Shown: positions 8,143 to 16,707 of the stretch, in pieces
Layout: every line of letters begins with the position of its first letter
How positions within the stretch are numbered: position 1 is the stretch's first letter
Program-made: the position numbers and the translations under genes
NCBI GenBank assembly: GCA_014800735.1
Contig: JAAVFP010000035.1
Coordinates: forward strand, 1 to 33,086
Length of the DNA: 33,086 nucleotides
Reading direction: 5' to 3'
From: Bacteroidales bacterium
Lineage (GTDB): Bacteria > Bacteroidota > Bacteroidia > Bacteroidales > Muribaculaceae
Notes under the pieces: generated by a model
The model's input: only the letters and a program-made list of their open reading frames with translations
Database searches by the model: none
Told to the model about the DNA's origin: nothing

Positions 8143-9164
8143 CACTCGATAATAGTGTTCCAGCCGTGCACGTCGGGCTCCAGACCGTAGCGGATGCCGT
8201 TGAGCTTGTTGTAGAGGGCTGTGGTGACGGGGCCGGGCTTGCCGTCCTTGGCGATTTCGTATTTGATGCCGGTGTCGAGGTCGTCGATTCGGCCGATGGG
8301 CGAGCACACGGCAGCTGTGCCGCAGGCAGCGGCTTCGCTCACGGTGGCGAGCTCGTCGACGGTGATGTGGCGCTCCTCAACCTCGATGCCCATGTCGTGC
8401 GCAAGCTGCATGAGGCTCATGTTGGTGATCGAGGGCAGGATTGAGTCGGACTTCGGGGTGATGTATTTGCCGTCCTTCACGGCGTAGAAGTTGGCGGGGC
8501 CGCACTCGTCGAGGTACTTCTTTTCCTTGGGGTCCAGATAGAGCACGGCCGAGTAGCCGAGCTCGTGGGCTTTGTGGCCTGCGCCGAGCGATGCGGCGTA
8601 GTTGCCGCCCACTTTCCAGCGGCCTGTGCCCTGTGGTGCCACGCGGTCGAATTCGCGCATGATGCAGATGTTGGTGCAGCCGAAGCCCGAGGGGAAGTAG
8701 GGGCCCACGGGGGTGCACATGATGATGAAGGTGTACTCGTCGGCCTCCTTCACGCCGATGCGGGGCGTGATGCCGATTTCCAGGGGACGGAGGTAGAGCG
8801 AGGCACCGCTTTCGTAGGGGGGCACGAAGCGCTCGTTGAGCTTGACGCACTTGATGCACATTTCCTCGAAAATCTCCACGGGCACGGGCTCCATGAGCAG
8901 ACCGCGGGCCGACTCCTGGAGGCGCTTGGCGTTCTCGCGCATACGGAAGATGCGGATTTTGCCGTCGGCGCCGCGGAAAGCCTTCAGGCCCTCGAAAATT
9001 TCCTGACCGTAGTGCAGCGAGGTGGCTGCGATGTGTATGTTAATCGTTTCGGACTGAGATACCTCGATAGGCCCCCACTGGCCGTTGCGGAATGTGCAAC
9101 GGACATTGTAGTCGGTGGGATAGTAACCGAAGGGGAGCTTGCTCCAATCAATGTTATTTTCCAT
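8142..9164 (-). CDS. ilvE: Branched-chain amino acid aminotransferase
   Basis: A 340-residue fold-type IV PLP enzyme that transfers the amino group between glutamate and the 2-keto acids of leucine, isoleucine and valine. Landmarks are HYGQEIFEGLKAFR (about 51-64), YLRPLEIG, and the catalytic lysine Lys184 in the GRWKVGGNYAASLGA segment. The C-terminal phosphate-binding AACGTAAVCSPIG confirms the BCAT-II-like branch of about 340-360 residues. The start ATG follows a leader with a good Bacteroidota promoter. It is the first gene of a two-gene unit with the HD hydrolase, joined by TGATG. Confidence 0.95.
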   Translation of the reverse strand: MENNIDWSKLPFGYYPTDYNVRCTFRNGQWGPIEVSQSETINIHIAATSLHYGQEIFEGLKAFRGADGKIRIFRMRENAKRLQESARGLLMEPVPVEIFEEMCIKCVKLNERFVPPYESGASLYLRPLEIGITPRIGVKEADEYTFIIMCTPVGPYFPSGFGCTNICIMREFDRVAPQGTGRWKVGGNYAASLGAGHKAHELGYSAVLYLDPKEKKYLDECGPANFYAVKDGKYITPKSDSILPSITNMSLMQLAHDMGIEVEERHITVDELATVSEAAACGTAAVCSPIGRIDDLDTGIKYEIAKDGKPGPVTTALYNKLNGIRYGLEPDVHGWNTIIE

Positions 9165-9192
9165 TTAATATAAATGTGTTTCGTTACTGCTG

Positions 9193-9221
9193 CAAATATA
9201 ATCAAATTTTTGCAACAACAA
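9193..9221 (-). promoter_or_regulatory. ilvE promoter (TTG-N18-TATATTTG)
   Basis: On the minus strand a TTG at 9221-9219 is followed after 18 nt by TATATTTG at 9200-9193, matching the Bacteroidota -33/-7 consensus. It lies 29 nt upstream of the ilvE ATG. It is divergent from the promoter of the acyltransferase gene in the same 208-nt intergenic region. Confidence 0.75.
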
Positions 9222-9328
9222 CTCGCCGAAGGAAAATATTTGAGAAAAACAGGGCTTCCTTTTTTGCATCCGGTTTATGCACACGCCTATTTTCCCATAC
9301 GAAAAACAAATGTTTGAAAAAAAAAGCA

Positions 9329-9336
9329 TATCTTTG
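9329..9336 (+). promoter_or_regulatory. Bacteroidota -7 element upstream of the acyltransferase
   Basis: A perfect TATCTTTG lies 37 nt before the ATG at 9373. A TTTG at 9313-9316 is only 12 nt away, too close for a normal -33 box, so recognition may rely on the -7 element and the A-rich spacer. Confidence 0.6.
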
Positions 9337-9372
9337 TAGTCAAATCCAATCAGATTGCAAGTAGTCAAACGT

Positions 9373-10809
9373 ATGCTATTCAATTCGCTTCAATTTCTCG
9401 TATTCTTCCCTCTCACAGTGCTTTTGTACTGGATTCTTCCGGCACGCGGGCACTCCCGGAATTGGATGCTTCTGATTGCCAGTTACTACTTTTATATGAA
9501 TTGGGAGCCTGGGTACGCAGTGCTGATTTTCATTTCTACAATCACAACCTGGGCCGGAGCGTTACTGCTTGAACGTGCGACTGAAACCAAACGCAAGCTC
9601 TGTTTGATTGCGACACTCACAGTGAATATCGGTATACTATTCGCTTATAAATATTTGAACTTTATAGGCGCCCAGATACAAGCACTGATGGACTACATGG
9701 GATTAGGCATCCAACTGCCGGAGTTCAATATCCTGTTGCCTGTTGGCATCTCATTCTATACATTTCAAGCCATTGGCTATCTGGTGGACGTGTGGCGTGG
9801 AACGCTGCGCGCCGAACGCAATTTCTTTACTTATGCCTTATTTGTTTCGTTCTTTCCTCAGCTCGTTGCCGGCCCCATTGAGAGAGCAAAAAATCTGTTG
9901 AGACAGTTTCACGAGCAACATCATTTTAATGGCGAACAACTGATCCGAGGGCTTGAACTGATGGTCTTCGGCTATTTTATGAAACTGTGCATAGCAGAAA
10001 TGGTTGCTCCTTACGTTGATGCTGTGTTCAACAACCTGCCCCAACACAACGGTCATTCCATCCTTCTGGCCACTTTTTTCTTTACTTTCCAAATCTTCTG
10101 TGATTTCGGTGGATATTCACTTATTGCAATAGGGGCGGCAAGGTGCATGGGCTTCTCGCTGATGCAGAATTTCCGACAACCTTATCTTGCTACATCCGTA
10201 AAGGACTTTTGGCGGCGATGGCATATATCTCTCTCTTCGTGGTTCTCCGACTATGTTTATATCCCACTGGGTGGCAACCGTGTGAGCACCCCACGTCATT
10301 TCAGCAATCTGTTCATAACGTTCCTTGTCAGTGGCATTTGGCATGGGGCCAACTATACGTTCCTTGCCTGGGGCGCCTATCACGGAGCACTTCAGTGCGC
10401 CCATACCGCAAAAAGCAAATGGATAAGAGTTAAACGGCCTGCCAATGTTTTTTTTACCGTCCTCAACACTTGCATCACGTTCGTGCTGGTAGCTTTAGGA
10501 TGGATATTTTTCCGTGCCAACTCATTTGAGGATGCATTATTGGCTTTCAAGAAAATTATTTTTGAGCCCGGCCCGATTTTCAACGGCGAAGGTAAACCGA
10601 TGATATTCCTCTCGGTGCTCCTCATCATCCTATTGATTGGGTTTGAAGTAATCCACGAACTCCGCGATTCCCGCAGCGATAATCCATCCGATTGCAATAG
10701 TTTCAACCACTCGCTCCGAACCGGAATTATCATCACAGCCTTTCTGCTCATCATGATATTGCTGACCGCACAGTTCGCAGGTGGTAGGTTTATTTACTTC
10801 CAATTCTAA
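9373..10809 (+). CDS. MBOAT family membrane O-acyltransferase (AlgI/DltB-like)
   Basis: A 478-residue polytopic inner-membrane protein with roughly 10-12 hydrophobic segments. It carries the family's conserved landmarks: LPVGISFYTFQAIGYLVDVWRG, FFPQLVAGPIERAKNLL, DFWRRWHISLSSWFSDYVYIPLGGN and SGIWHGANYTFLAWGAYHG. His324 is the probable catalytic histidine (and His284 lies in RRWH). Such proteins pass acyl groups, usually acetyl, across the membrane for transfer to extracytoplasmic polysaccharide by a partner protein. I use ATG 9373; a TTG six codons upstream is possible. Next gene after 8 nt is an SGNH protein, the classical partner type (as in AlgI-AlgJ/X or DltB-DltD). More AT-rich than its flanks. 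Confidence 0.9.
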   Translation: MLFNSLQFLVFFPLTVLLYWILPARGHSRNWMLLIASYYFYMNWEPGYAVLIFISTITTWAGALLLERATETKRKLCLIATLTVNIGILFAYKYLNFIGAQIQALMDYMGLGIQLPEFNILLPVGISFYTFQAIGYLVDVWRGTLRAERNFFTYALFVSFFPQLVAGPIERAKNLLRQFHEQHHFNGEQLIRGLELMVFGYFMKLCIAEMVAPYVDAVFNNLPQHNGHSILLATFFFTFQIFCDFGGYSLIAIGAARCMGFSLMQNFRQPYLATSVKDFWRRWHISLSSWFSDYVYIPLGGNRVSTPRHFSNLFITFLVSGIWHGANYTFLAWGAYHGALQCAHTAKSKWIRVKRPANVFFTVLNTCITFVLVALGWIFFRANSFEDALLAFKKIIFEPGPIFNGEGKPMIFLSVLLIILLIGFEVIHELRDSRSDNPSDCNSFNHSLRTGIIITAFLLIMILLTAQFAGGRFIYFQF

Positions 10810-10817
10810 GAGCGCCG

Positions 10818-11723
10818 ATGAAAAAACTTGTTATATGGCTATTAAGCGTTCTCCTTATCGTGGTTGCCGTTGACCTGCTGTTTGGCCTCGGCGCACGATA
10901 CTATCTGCGCACCCATTCGCTAAAAGGGGATTATCGATCTGCGGACTATCTGATTAAAGATTCTGTTGACGAACTCGTTGTTCTCGGTTCATCGGTAGCT
11001 CTTAACTCCATCAATACCAAAGCCATATCAGATAGTTTGGGGATTTCGGCATTCAATGGCGGGTCCAACGGTCAGAACTTCCCTTATTTTCTGACTATGC
11101 TTGAAATCATTGCCACAAAACCGGGAATAAAGACAGTGATCCTCGGTATGAAAGAAAGCAGTCTCTACGGCAGCGGGCTTGGCAGCAGATATAATTTCCT
11201 CGTGCCCTATTACAAAACCGGACTCAAAGGGATTGACGAGCGGTTAGAGAATAATTCAAAGCTGGATAAGTTTTTCTTGCGCTCATCGCTGTATCGCTAC
11301 AATACCATCTGGTTCCGAATTCTCCTGTATATGTTCATCGAACCCGGCATTCAAGGTGAGCGAGGATTTATTGCCAAGGACGTGCCGGCGGTATTTCCAC
11401 ATAAGCTCACACCGGTCAGCGAACCGTACGACACTGTTACGGCTGAGCGGGCTCATGAATTCGAGCAATTCGTCAGAATTTGTAATGAACATGACATAAG
11501 GCTCATTGTCTGCATCCCCCCTCGATTTGAAAATGAGCATTTGTCGGCAGCAGAAACCTTTCTGAGAAACAGAGCCCAAAATGACGACTTCGAATTGTGG
11601 TATGACCTCAGCTCAACCCCATTATCGACCGACAGCACACTTTTCTACGATGATGTGCACCTAAACTACCTGGGTGCAAAAATATACACTGACACTATAA
11701 TATCAAGATTAAAGAAACAATGA
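10818..11723 (+). CDS. Membrane-anchored SGNH/DltD-like protein, acyltransferase partner
   Basis: The 301-residue product has one N-terminal membrane helix (about 3-25) and a large extracytoplasmic domain. VVLGSSVALNSI (Ser58/Ser59) matches SGNH block I, FNGGSNGQNF fits block II, and YDDVHLNYLGA near the end supplies the Asp278-x-x-His281 pair of block V. This arrangement resembles the DltD/AlgX-type partners that receive the acyl group from an MBOAT protein and place it on a glycan. It lies 8 nt after the MBOAT gene and overlaps the next gene by 4 nt (ATGA). Substrate unknown; polysaccharide acetylation is inferred from context. Confidence 0.75.
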   Translation: MKKLVIWLLSVLLIVVAVDLLFGLGARYYLRTHSLKGDYRSADYLIKDSVDELVVLGSSVALNSINTKAISDSLGISAFNGGSNGQNFPYFLTMLEIIATKPGIKTVILGMKESSLYGSGLGSRYNFLVPYYKTGLKGIDERLENNSKLDKFFLRSSLYRYNTIWFRILLYMFIEPGIQGERGFIAKDVPAVFPHKLTPVSEPYDTVTAERAHEFEQFVRICNEHDIRLIVCIPPRFENEHLSAAETFLRNRAQNDDFELWYDLSSTPLSTDSTLFYDDVHLNYLGAKIYTDTIISRLKKQ

Positions 11724-12310
11724 TATCCAGACTTCTACTCTATCCTTTTCTGACTGTCTTCGCAATGTTGTTTGCGGCATGCAACGACGATCTCGACCGG
11801 AAGACAACACTGACCTTTACGGGCGATTCTATAATTGCGCGATGGGACCTGCAAAATTATTTCAGTTCGCTTGCCACCACCAATCTCGGAGTGTCAGGCG
11901 CCGGGATAGACTACATTGAAAGTCTGAGCGGCAGAATGAAAGGTCTCAATGTCGTGATTATGATTGGAACAAACGACAATTATATGTTCCACGATGAAGG
12001 GCCCCGCAAGGAATACGAGGTGCGCTATATGGCTGCGCTCGATGCGCTCGAAGCAGAAACGATTTATCTATATGAGGTACTTCCGCGTGAGTTCAATAAT
12101 CAGGATGCTGTGTTAAACGACTATATCCGTCTGTTCAACAATGAGATTGCGGAATTTGTGGCTGAGCGGCCTTCGATTGTTTATCTGCAGGTGTTTGATT
12201 CATTCATCGACACAGGAAATCACATTAACCAGCAATACTATAACGACGGCCTCCATCTCAGCCCCGAAGGCTATGAGATTCTGGCAGATGCTCTTTTCAA
12301 TGAACTATAA
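11720..12310 (+). CDS. SGNH/GDSL hydrolase lipoprotein
   Basis: The 196-residue product has a lipoprotein signal ending in a lipobox with Cys21 (FAAC). The mature part shows all SGNH blocks: GDSI with nucleophile Ser37, LGVSGAG (block II), MIGTNDNYM with Asn85 (block III), and NDGLHLSPEGYEIL with Asp176 and His179 (block V). It should be an envelope-anchored esterase or acyltransferase acting on acylated glycans. It is translationally coupled (ATGA) to the preceding SGNH protein gene, so the cluster encodes two SGNH enzymes, one inner-membrane and one lipidated. It could remove or rearrange the acyl groups that the MBOAT system adds. Confidence 0.85.
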   Translation: MISRLLLYPFLTVFAMLFAACNDDLDRKTTLTFTGDSIIARWDLQNYFSSLATTNLGVSGAGIDYIESLSGRMKGLNVVIMIGTNDNYMFHDEGPRKEYEVRYMAALDALEAETIYLYEVLPREFNNQDAVLNDYIRLFNNEIAEFVAERPSIVYLQVFDSFIDTGNHINQQYYNDGLHLSPEGYEILADALFNEL

Positions 12311-12330
12311 AATCACAAAAAATATACGAC

Positions 12331-12927
12331 GTGAACTACAAGAAGATTTTTATTCTGATTATCGCTTTGATATCAATTTTTGAAGCGAGCGCACAATTCT
12401 CGGCTGGTATCACAAATAGCCGTTATGTCTACGGGTCCTATAAATTAGAAAACGGCATAAAGTTCAAAATCGAACATAGCCTATATTCGGAAAAGTTGGG
12501 CTTCCAACGTGTTGGCATCGGTGCGGGATATGGCTCCGCCCTCCGCTATGGCTTTGATTGGGAAGTTAACGCTTTCGCGGCCACTACATGGAACCGCAAC
12601 TATCAGGTGGTGGGAGCGGATGTGAACATCGGCTATCACTATCGTCGCCTTGGCTTATATGCCACTCTTAATCCCCGATATGACAGTGGGCTTCACTATA
12701 TGACCTGCTGGCAGGCCGGAGCTTCTGTCAGAATCAACGACCCGATATCAGTAGTGGTTGACTATACAACAATTCCGGAATACCGTGTAAGCGAACGTCG
12801 CATAGCGGGCGGTTTCGAGTTCAAAGTCAACTCTCTCAGCGTGACGCCTAAACTATCGTTCAGTGCCGACGACAATACTTTGCTCAAGAATATCCGCGTC
12901 CTAATATCAATGAACTACGATTTTTGA
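12331..12927 (+). CDS. Predicted outer-membrane barrel protein of the acylation cluster
   Basis: The 198-residue product has a signal peptide (MNYKKIFILIIALISIFEASAQ). The mature chain has alternating strands rich in Tyr and Gly and ends in MNYDF, a typical barrel C-terminus. The start is GTG at 12331, 20 nt after the SGNH lipoprotein gene; no in-frame ATG precedes the signal peptide. Family not recognised. Its place at the end of the MBOAT/SGNH operon suggests an outer-membrane component of the same system, but this is inference. Confidence 0.6.
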   Translation: MNYKKIFILIIALISIFEASAQFSAGITNSRYVYGSYKLENGIKFKIEHSLYSEKLGFQRVGIGAGYGSALRYGFDWEVNAFAATTWNRNYQVVGADVNIGYHYRRLGLYATLNPRYDSGLHYMTCWQAGASVRINDPISVVVDYTTIPEYRVSERRIAGGFEFKVNSLSVTPKLSFSADDNTLLKNIRVLISMNYDF

Positions 12928-12936
12928 TCACATCCG

Positions 12937-12965
12937 CCGCCACAAGCTAAGCCTCCTTGTGGCGG
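12937..12965. terminator. Hairpin between convergent barrel and wzy-like genes
   Basis: A 10-bp perfect stem (CCGCCACAAG at 12937-12946 and its complement at 12956-12965) with a 9-nt loop. It overlaps the last codons of the polymerase gene. The T-run is poor on both strands, so it may act as a weak bidirectional terminator or as an RNA 3'-end stabiliser. Confidence 0.5.
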
Positions 12966-14404
12966 TAGTGGTCAAGCAGCACGGCGGCGTAAGCCAGGGC
13001 GCATATGCCCAGGCCCTGGAAGTCGATCAGACGCGCGAAACCGCTGAGGCCCAGCACGAAGCACATGAACAGCACCGAATTGAAGTAGACGGCCATACGG
13101 TCGCGACGGACTATCACCATCAGTGCTATCAGGAAAAGCAAGTGTACTACCAAGCCGATATATCCGATGGTCAGGAACACCTGGACGGGTATCACTTCCA
13201 CTTCGAAGGCCAGTTCCTCGCTTGCGGTGACGTCGCTGTAGAACTCATTGTCAATCACGTAGCGGCTGATTTTGGTCTTGTCCGGGTGCAGGAAGCCCAG
13301 GCCTGTCCACTGCCTGTGCTCGCGCATCACGAGGTCAACCTTGGGAATCACCTGGGCCATACGCCCGGTGCCGAACTCGGCAAGGTCCTCGGCATCGACA
13401 GCGTTGAAAAGGTCGATAAACTGGTCCACGGACGAGGCCACTCGAAGTGCCGACCCATGCGACGATTCATCCGGCTTGGGCAGTGCGCGGTCCACAAAGT
13501 AGACGGCCACTACACCAAGAATGGCTATAAAACCATACTTTACCAATCTCTTCCGGCCAGCAACCAGATAGAGGCTGGTGATGAACACGGCCAACATCAG
13601 GGTGAAGGTCTGGGTGCAGATAATGGCCACCACCAGAACGGCCCACATCCAGTGCGGGCACTTGAAGTAGCGCAGCATCGGATAGACGCTGAGAAGCACG
13701 AAAAACATTCCGGCCGGGTATTTTCGCAGAGGATGGAACTTGAATGGCTCCCAGTACAGGTCATAGAAAGTTGACTGCACGTCGCCCCACAGCTTGGTGA
13801 GCGGAACAAAGAGATTGCCACATATAATGTAGGCGTCCAGAATGTAGAACACACACATTATTATCGAAAAAAGTATAACCTTGTGGAAGAATAGCGTGAT
13901 GTCGAAGTCGCGGCCGGCAAAGCAGGCTACCGGAACAATGAAATAGACAAACATCGGATAGTTGCGCAAGGACACGAGCTGCAAGCTTATACTCTCCAGC
14001 GAGAATGTGGCCAGCACAAACAAGGCCAGGAGATATATCACCAACAACCCGATTGTGGCGCGCACTTGCGGCGTTTTCCGATAGATAAATACGAGCACCA
14101 GAGCTGCAATGGCAGCGAGGTCGGAGAAACGGACTCCAGGAATCACTCGGGGGTCAATCAGGCCTGAGCCGGCCACGGTGAGGGTGAGCATCACGATGAA
14201 GCTGTAGCGGTCCTCGCGGAAGGCTTTGACCAGGAACAGAATCACGAACAGGAGCGCCGGATAGAAGCGCAGGCCTGTGGCCGAGAGGCTCAGCATGAAG
14301 AGCACGGGCTGAACCCACTCGCGCTTTTCAAATGTGAGCAACTGGCGCCCCTCTGCGGGGGTGGCAGTTGCGCTGGTATTGTTTATGTTGGTAGCCTTAG
14401 CCAT
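12947..14404 (-). CDS. Wzy/O-antigen-ligase-like polysaccharide polymerase
   Basis: The 485-residue polytopic membrane protein has about 11-12 hydrophobic segments. A long soluble loop lies at about 310-385, between the helix ending VVAVYFVDRAL and the later helices, and contains GTGRMAQVIPKVDLVMREHRQWTGLG. The many-helix layout with one large periplasmic loop carrying RM..and a WTGLG-type segment is typical of Wzy polymerases and WaaL-like ligases. It follows the wzc stop codon by one nucleotide, so it belongs to the exopolysaccharide operon. It most likely joins repeat units at the periplasmic face. Substrate not predictable. Confidence 0.72.
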   Translation of the reverse strand: MAKATNINNTSATATPAEGRQLLTFEKREWVQPVLFMLSLSATGLRFYPALLFVILFLVKAFREDRYSFIVMLTLTVAGSGLIDPRVIPGVRFSDLAAIAALVLVFIYRKTPQVRATIGLLVIYLLALFVLATFSLESISLQLVSLRNYPMFVYFIVPVACFAGRDFDITLFFHKVILFSIIMCVFYILDAYIICGNLFVPLTKLWGDVQSTFYDLYWEPFKFHPLRKYPAGMFFVLLSVYPMLRYFKCPHWMWAVLVVAIICTQTFTLMLAVFITSLYLVAGRKRLVKYGFIAILGVVAVYFVDRALPKPDESSHGSALRVASSVDQFIDLFNAVDAEDLAEFGTGRMAQVIPKVDLVMREHRQWTGLGFLHPDKTKISRYVIDNEFYSDVTASEELAFEVEVIPVQVFLTIGYIGLVVHLLFLIALMVIVRRDRMAVYFNSVLFMCFVLGLSGFARLIDFQGLGICALAYAAVLLDHYRHKEA

Positions 14405-14405
14405 A

Positions 14406-16700
14406 TTAACCCTGGTGGGCGTAGCCGTAGGTTTTCTTGGCTGCGGTGCCGTTGATAACGAGCGACAGTTTCTTCAGGCGACCCTGCTCGTAGATGTCGT
14501 TGAGGGTGCGCAGTTCGGTGGCCTGGGTATAGTTGGCGCGGCACACGTAGATGGCGGCGTCGGCAATGCGGTCCAGAGTGAAGGTGTCGCTGACGATGCC
14601 GATGGGGGCGGTGTCCACGATGATGTAGTCGTACATCGTGCGCAGTTCGGCAAAGAGTTTGTCCACGCGGTCGGACAGCAGCAGCTCGGCAGGGTTGGGG
14701 GGCACGGGGCCGGACACAATCACATCCAGGTTCATGGCTCCGGGCACGGGGTTGATGAGGTCCTGAACCGAAATCTTGTCGGACGACAGGTACTGGGTGA
14801 GGCCGAAGCGTGGCGCTACGCCCAGATATTCGGCCAGGCGGGGCTTGCGGATGTCCATGCCCACAAGCAGGGTCTTTTTGCCCAGCATGCCCAGCGATGC
14901 GGCCAGGTTGATTGAGATGAAGGATTTACCCTCGCCCGAGGTGGAGGAGGTGAGCAGCACAACCTTGTCGTTGGCGCCGTTGAGGATGAAGAGCAGGTTG
15001 GAGCGCATCAGGCGGAATAGCTCGGCGGTGCTCGAGGTGCTGTCAGGGGTGGCCACCAGGTGCTTGCCGCTTCGGCTGATGCTCATTTCGCCCAGCACGG
15101 GCACATCGCTCAAGCGCTCCACTTCCTCGCGGGTTTCGAAGCGGTTGTTGATAATCTTCATGATGTAGAGGAGCACGGGCGGGAAGCACAGGCCCAGCAG
15201 CAGGCCCAGCATCAGCACCGTGCGGCGCGACATGCCCAGGGGCTCGCTGAAGGTGAAGGCGTTGTCAATCACCTGGCCTTTGGGCACGGCGTTGGCAATG
15301 AGCATGGAGGCTTCCTCGCGGTGCTGCAGCAGGAAGATGTAGATTTGCGACTGCACTTCCTGCTGGCGGCGCATGTTGATGTACTCGCGTTCCTCGCGGG
15401 GGATGCTGCCCAGCTGCGAGTCGGTGGCGTCAAGCTCGCGCTTGGCGTCGCGGATGGCGATGTTGGATTGGTCGAGGGCGCTCTGCACCGATTCCTGCAG
15501 GTTGCGGCGCATGATGTCGATGTTGGACGAGAGCAGCTTTAGGGCGGCATTCTCGGGCAGTGCGCTTGCCAGCATGTTCTGGCGTTCGATAATCATCAGG
15601 TTATAGTTGCCGATGACTTCGGCCAGGCTTGCCGTCTGCGGGGTGACGGGCACGGGCGAGTAGGCGTTGGCAGGGTCGCGCAGGAATTCGCGGGCCAGCT
15701 CGATGAGGTTGCGCTCGGTGGTGGCGGTGATGAGGGCTTCCTCGAGCTTGGCGCGTTTCTCGGTCTGGTACATTGCCTTTGCCTCGAGGTCAATCATGCC
15801 GCGGTCCTGCTTGTAGTTCTGGATTTCGGCTTCGGTGTGGTCAAGGTCGGCTGAAATCAACTTCAGACGCTCATCCAGGAACTTGGCGGTGTTTTCGTTC
15901 TGGAGTGTCTTTTCGTAGATGCCGCGCTTGTTGTACTCCTCGATAATCTTGTCGAGGATGGCTTTGCCGTAGGCGGCGTTGGTGGTGTTGATGCCCAGGC
16001 GGATAACGTTGGTGCGCTTCGAAGCGATTTCGGTCTGCACGTCGCGGTCCAGGAGTTCGGCTGTCATGTCGTAGCTCATCACGGCGGCGCGTTCCTTCAC
16101 GGCCTCGCCGGCGGGGAAGGCGGCTGTGGGTGTGAAGGTGAACGAGCCCAGCACGGTTTCGGCGGTGTAGGGCAGGCGCACGTTCTTTACGTCGATGATT
16201 TTCTCGCGGCGCATTTTGGCCTGGATGGCGGCCTCGCCTTTCTCGTTCACATCGATTTTAAAATCCACGAGCATCGAAAGCGTATCCACCATACCGGCCT
16301 GTGGGGTGACGGACACGGGATGATTGGGGTAGCTGAGCTCGTAGCGCATGAATCCTTCGCGCACGTAGTACTGCACGTTGATTCCCAGCTCCTTGGCCAC
16401 CTGGCTGTAGAGCGAGTGGGATGAGATGACGAAAACCTCATCCTCCACATAGGCCGAGGAGCCGAACAGGTTGCCCAGGGCACCGAGGCCGGCCATGTCG
16501 CCGCCGCCCATCATGTTGTTGTCGTCCTGCGAAATGAGCACGTTGGCCCTGACTGCGAATTCCGACTGGTGGATGCGGGTGTAGGCGTAGGCAAGCCCCA
16601 CGCAAAGCACAACGGAGATGACAAAGTAGTACCACTTGGACAGGTACTGCTTGAACAGGAATTTTACGTCGATAAAATCGGATGTATTCTTTTTAGCCAT
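14406..16700 (-). CDS. Polysaccharide co-polymerase / BY-type tyrosine autokinase (Wzc-like)
   Basis: The 764-residue product has an N-terminal Wzz domain with a membrane helix (about 26-45), a long periplasmic coiled-coil region (about 270-455) and a second membrane helix (about 495-515). The cytoplasmic kinase domain follows, with Walker A SSTSGEGKS (585-593), Walker A' GMDIRKP (about 614-620) and Walker B IIVDTAPIG (about 693-701). It controls chain length and export together with Wza and Wzy. The C-terminus is Y-G-Y-A-H-Q-G, with only two tyrosines where most BY-kinases have a long cluster. I use ATG 16700, 7 nt after the wza stop; an upstream in-frame start would overlap wza. Confidence 0.93.
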   Translation of the reverse strand: MAKKNTSDFIDVKFLFKQYLSKWYYFVISVVLCVGLAYAYTRIHQSEFAVRANVLISQDDNNMMGGGDMAGLGALGNLFGSSAYVEDEVFVISSHSLYSQVAKELGINVQYYVREGFMRYELSYPNHPVSVTPQAGMVDTLSMLVDFKIDVNEKGEAAIQAKMRREKIIDVKNVRLPYTAETVLGSFTFTPTAAFPAGEAVKERAAVMSYDMTAELLDRDVQTEIASKRTNVIRLGINTTNAAYGKAILDKIIEEYNKRGIYEKTLQNENTAKFLDERLKLISADLDHTEAEIQNYKQDRGMIDLEAKAMYQTEKRAKLEEALITATTERNLIELAREFLRDPANAYSPVPVTPQTASLAEVIGNYNLMIIERQNMLASALPENAALKLLSSNIDIMRRNLQESVQSALDQSNIAIRDAKRELDATDSQLGSIPREEREYINMRRQQEVQSQIYIFLLQHREEASMLIANAVPKGQVIDNAFTFSEPLGMSRRTVLMLGLLLGLCFPPVLLYIMKIINNRFETREEVERLSDVPVLGEMSISRSGKHLVATPDSTSSTAELFRLMRSNLLFILNGANDKVVLLTSSTSGEGKSFISINLAASLGMLGKKTLLVGMDIRKPRLAEYLGVAPRFGLTQYLSSDKISVQDLINPVPGAMNLDVIVSGPVPPNPAELLLSDRVDKLFAELRTMYDYIIVDTAPIGIVSDTFTLDRIADAAIYVCRANYTQATELRTLNDIYEQGRLKKLSLVINGTAAKKTYGYAHQG

Positions 16701-16707
16701 TTGAAAA

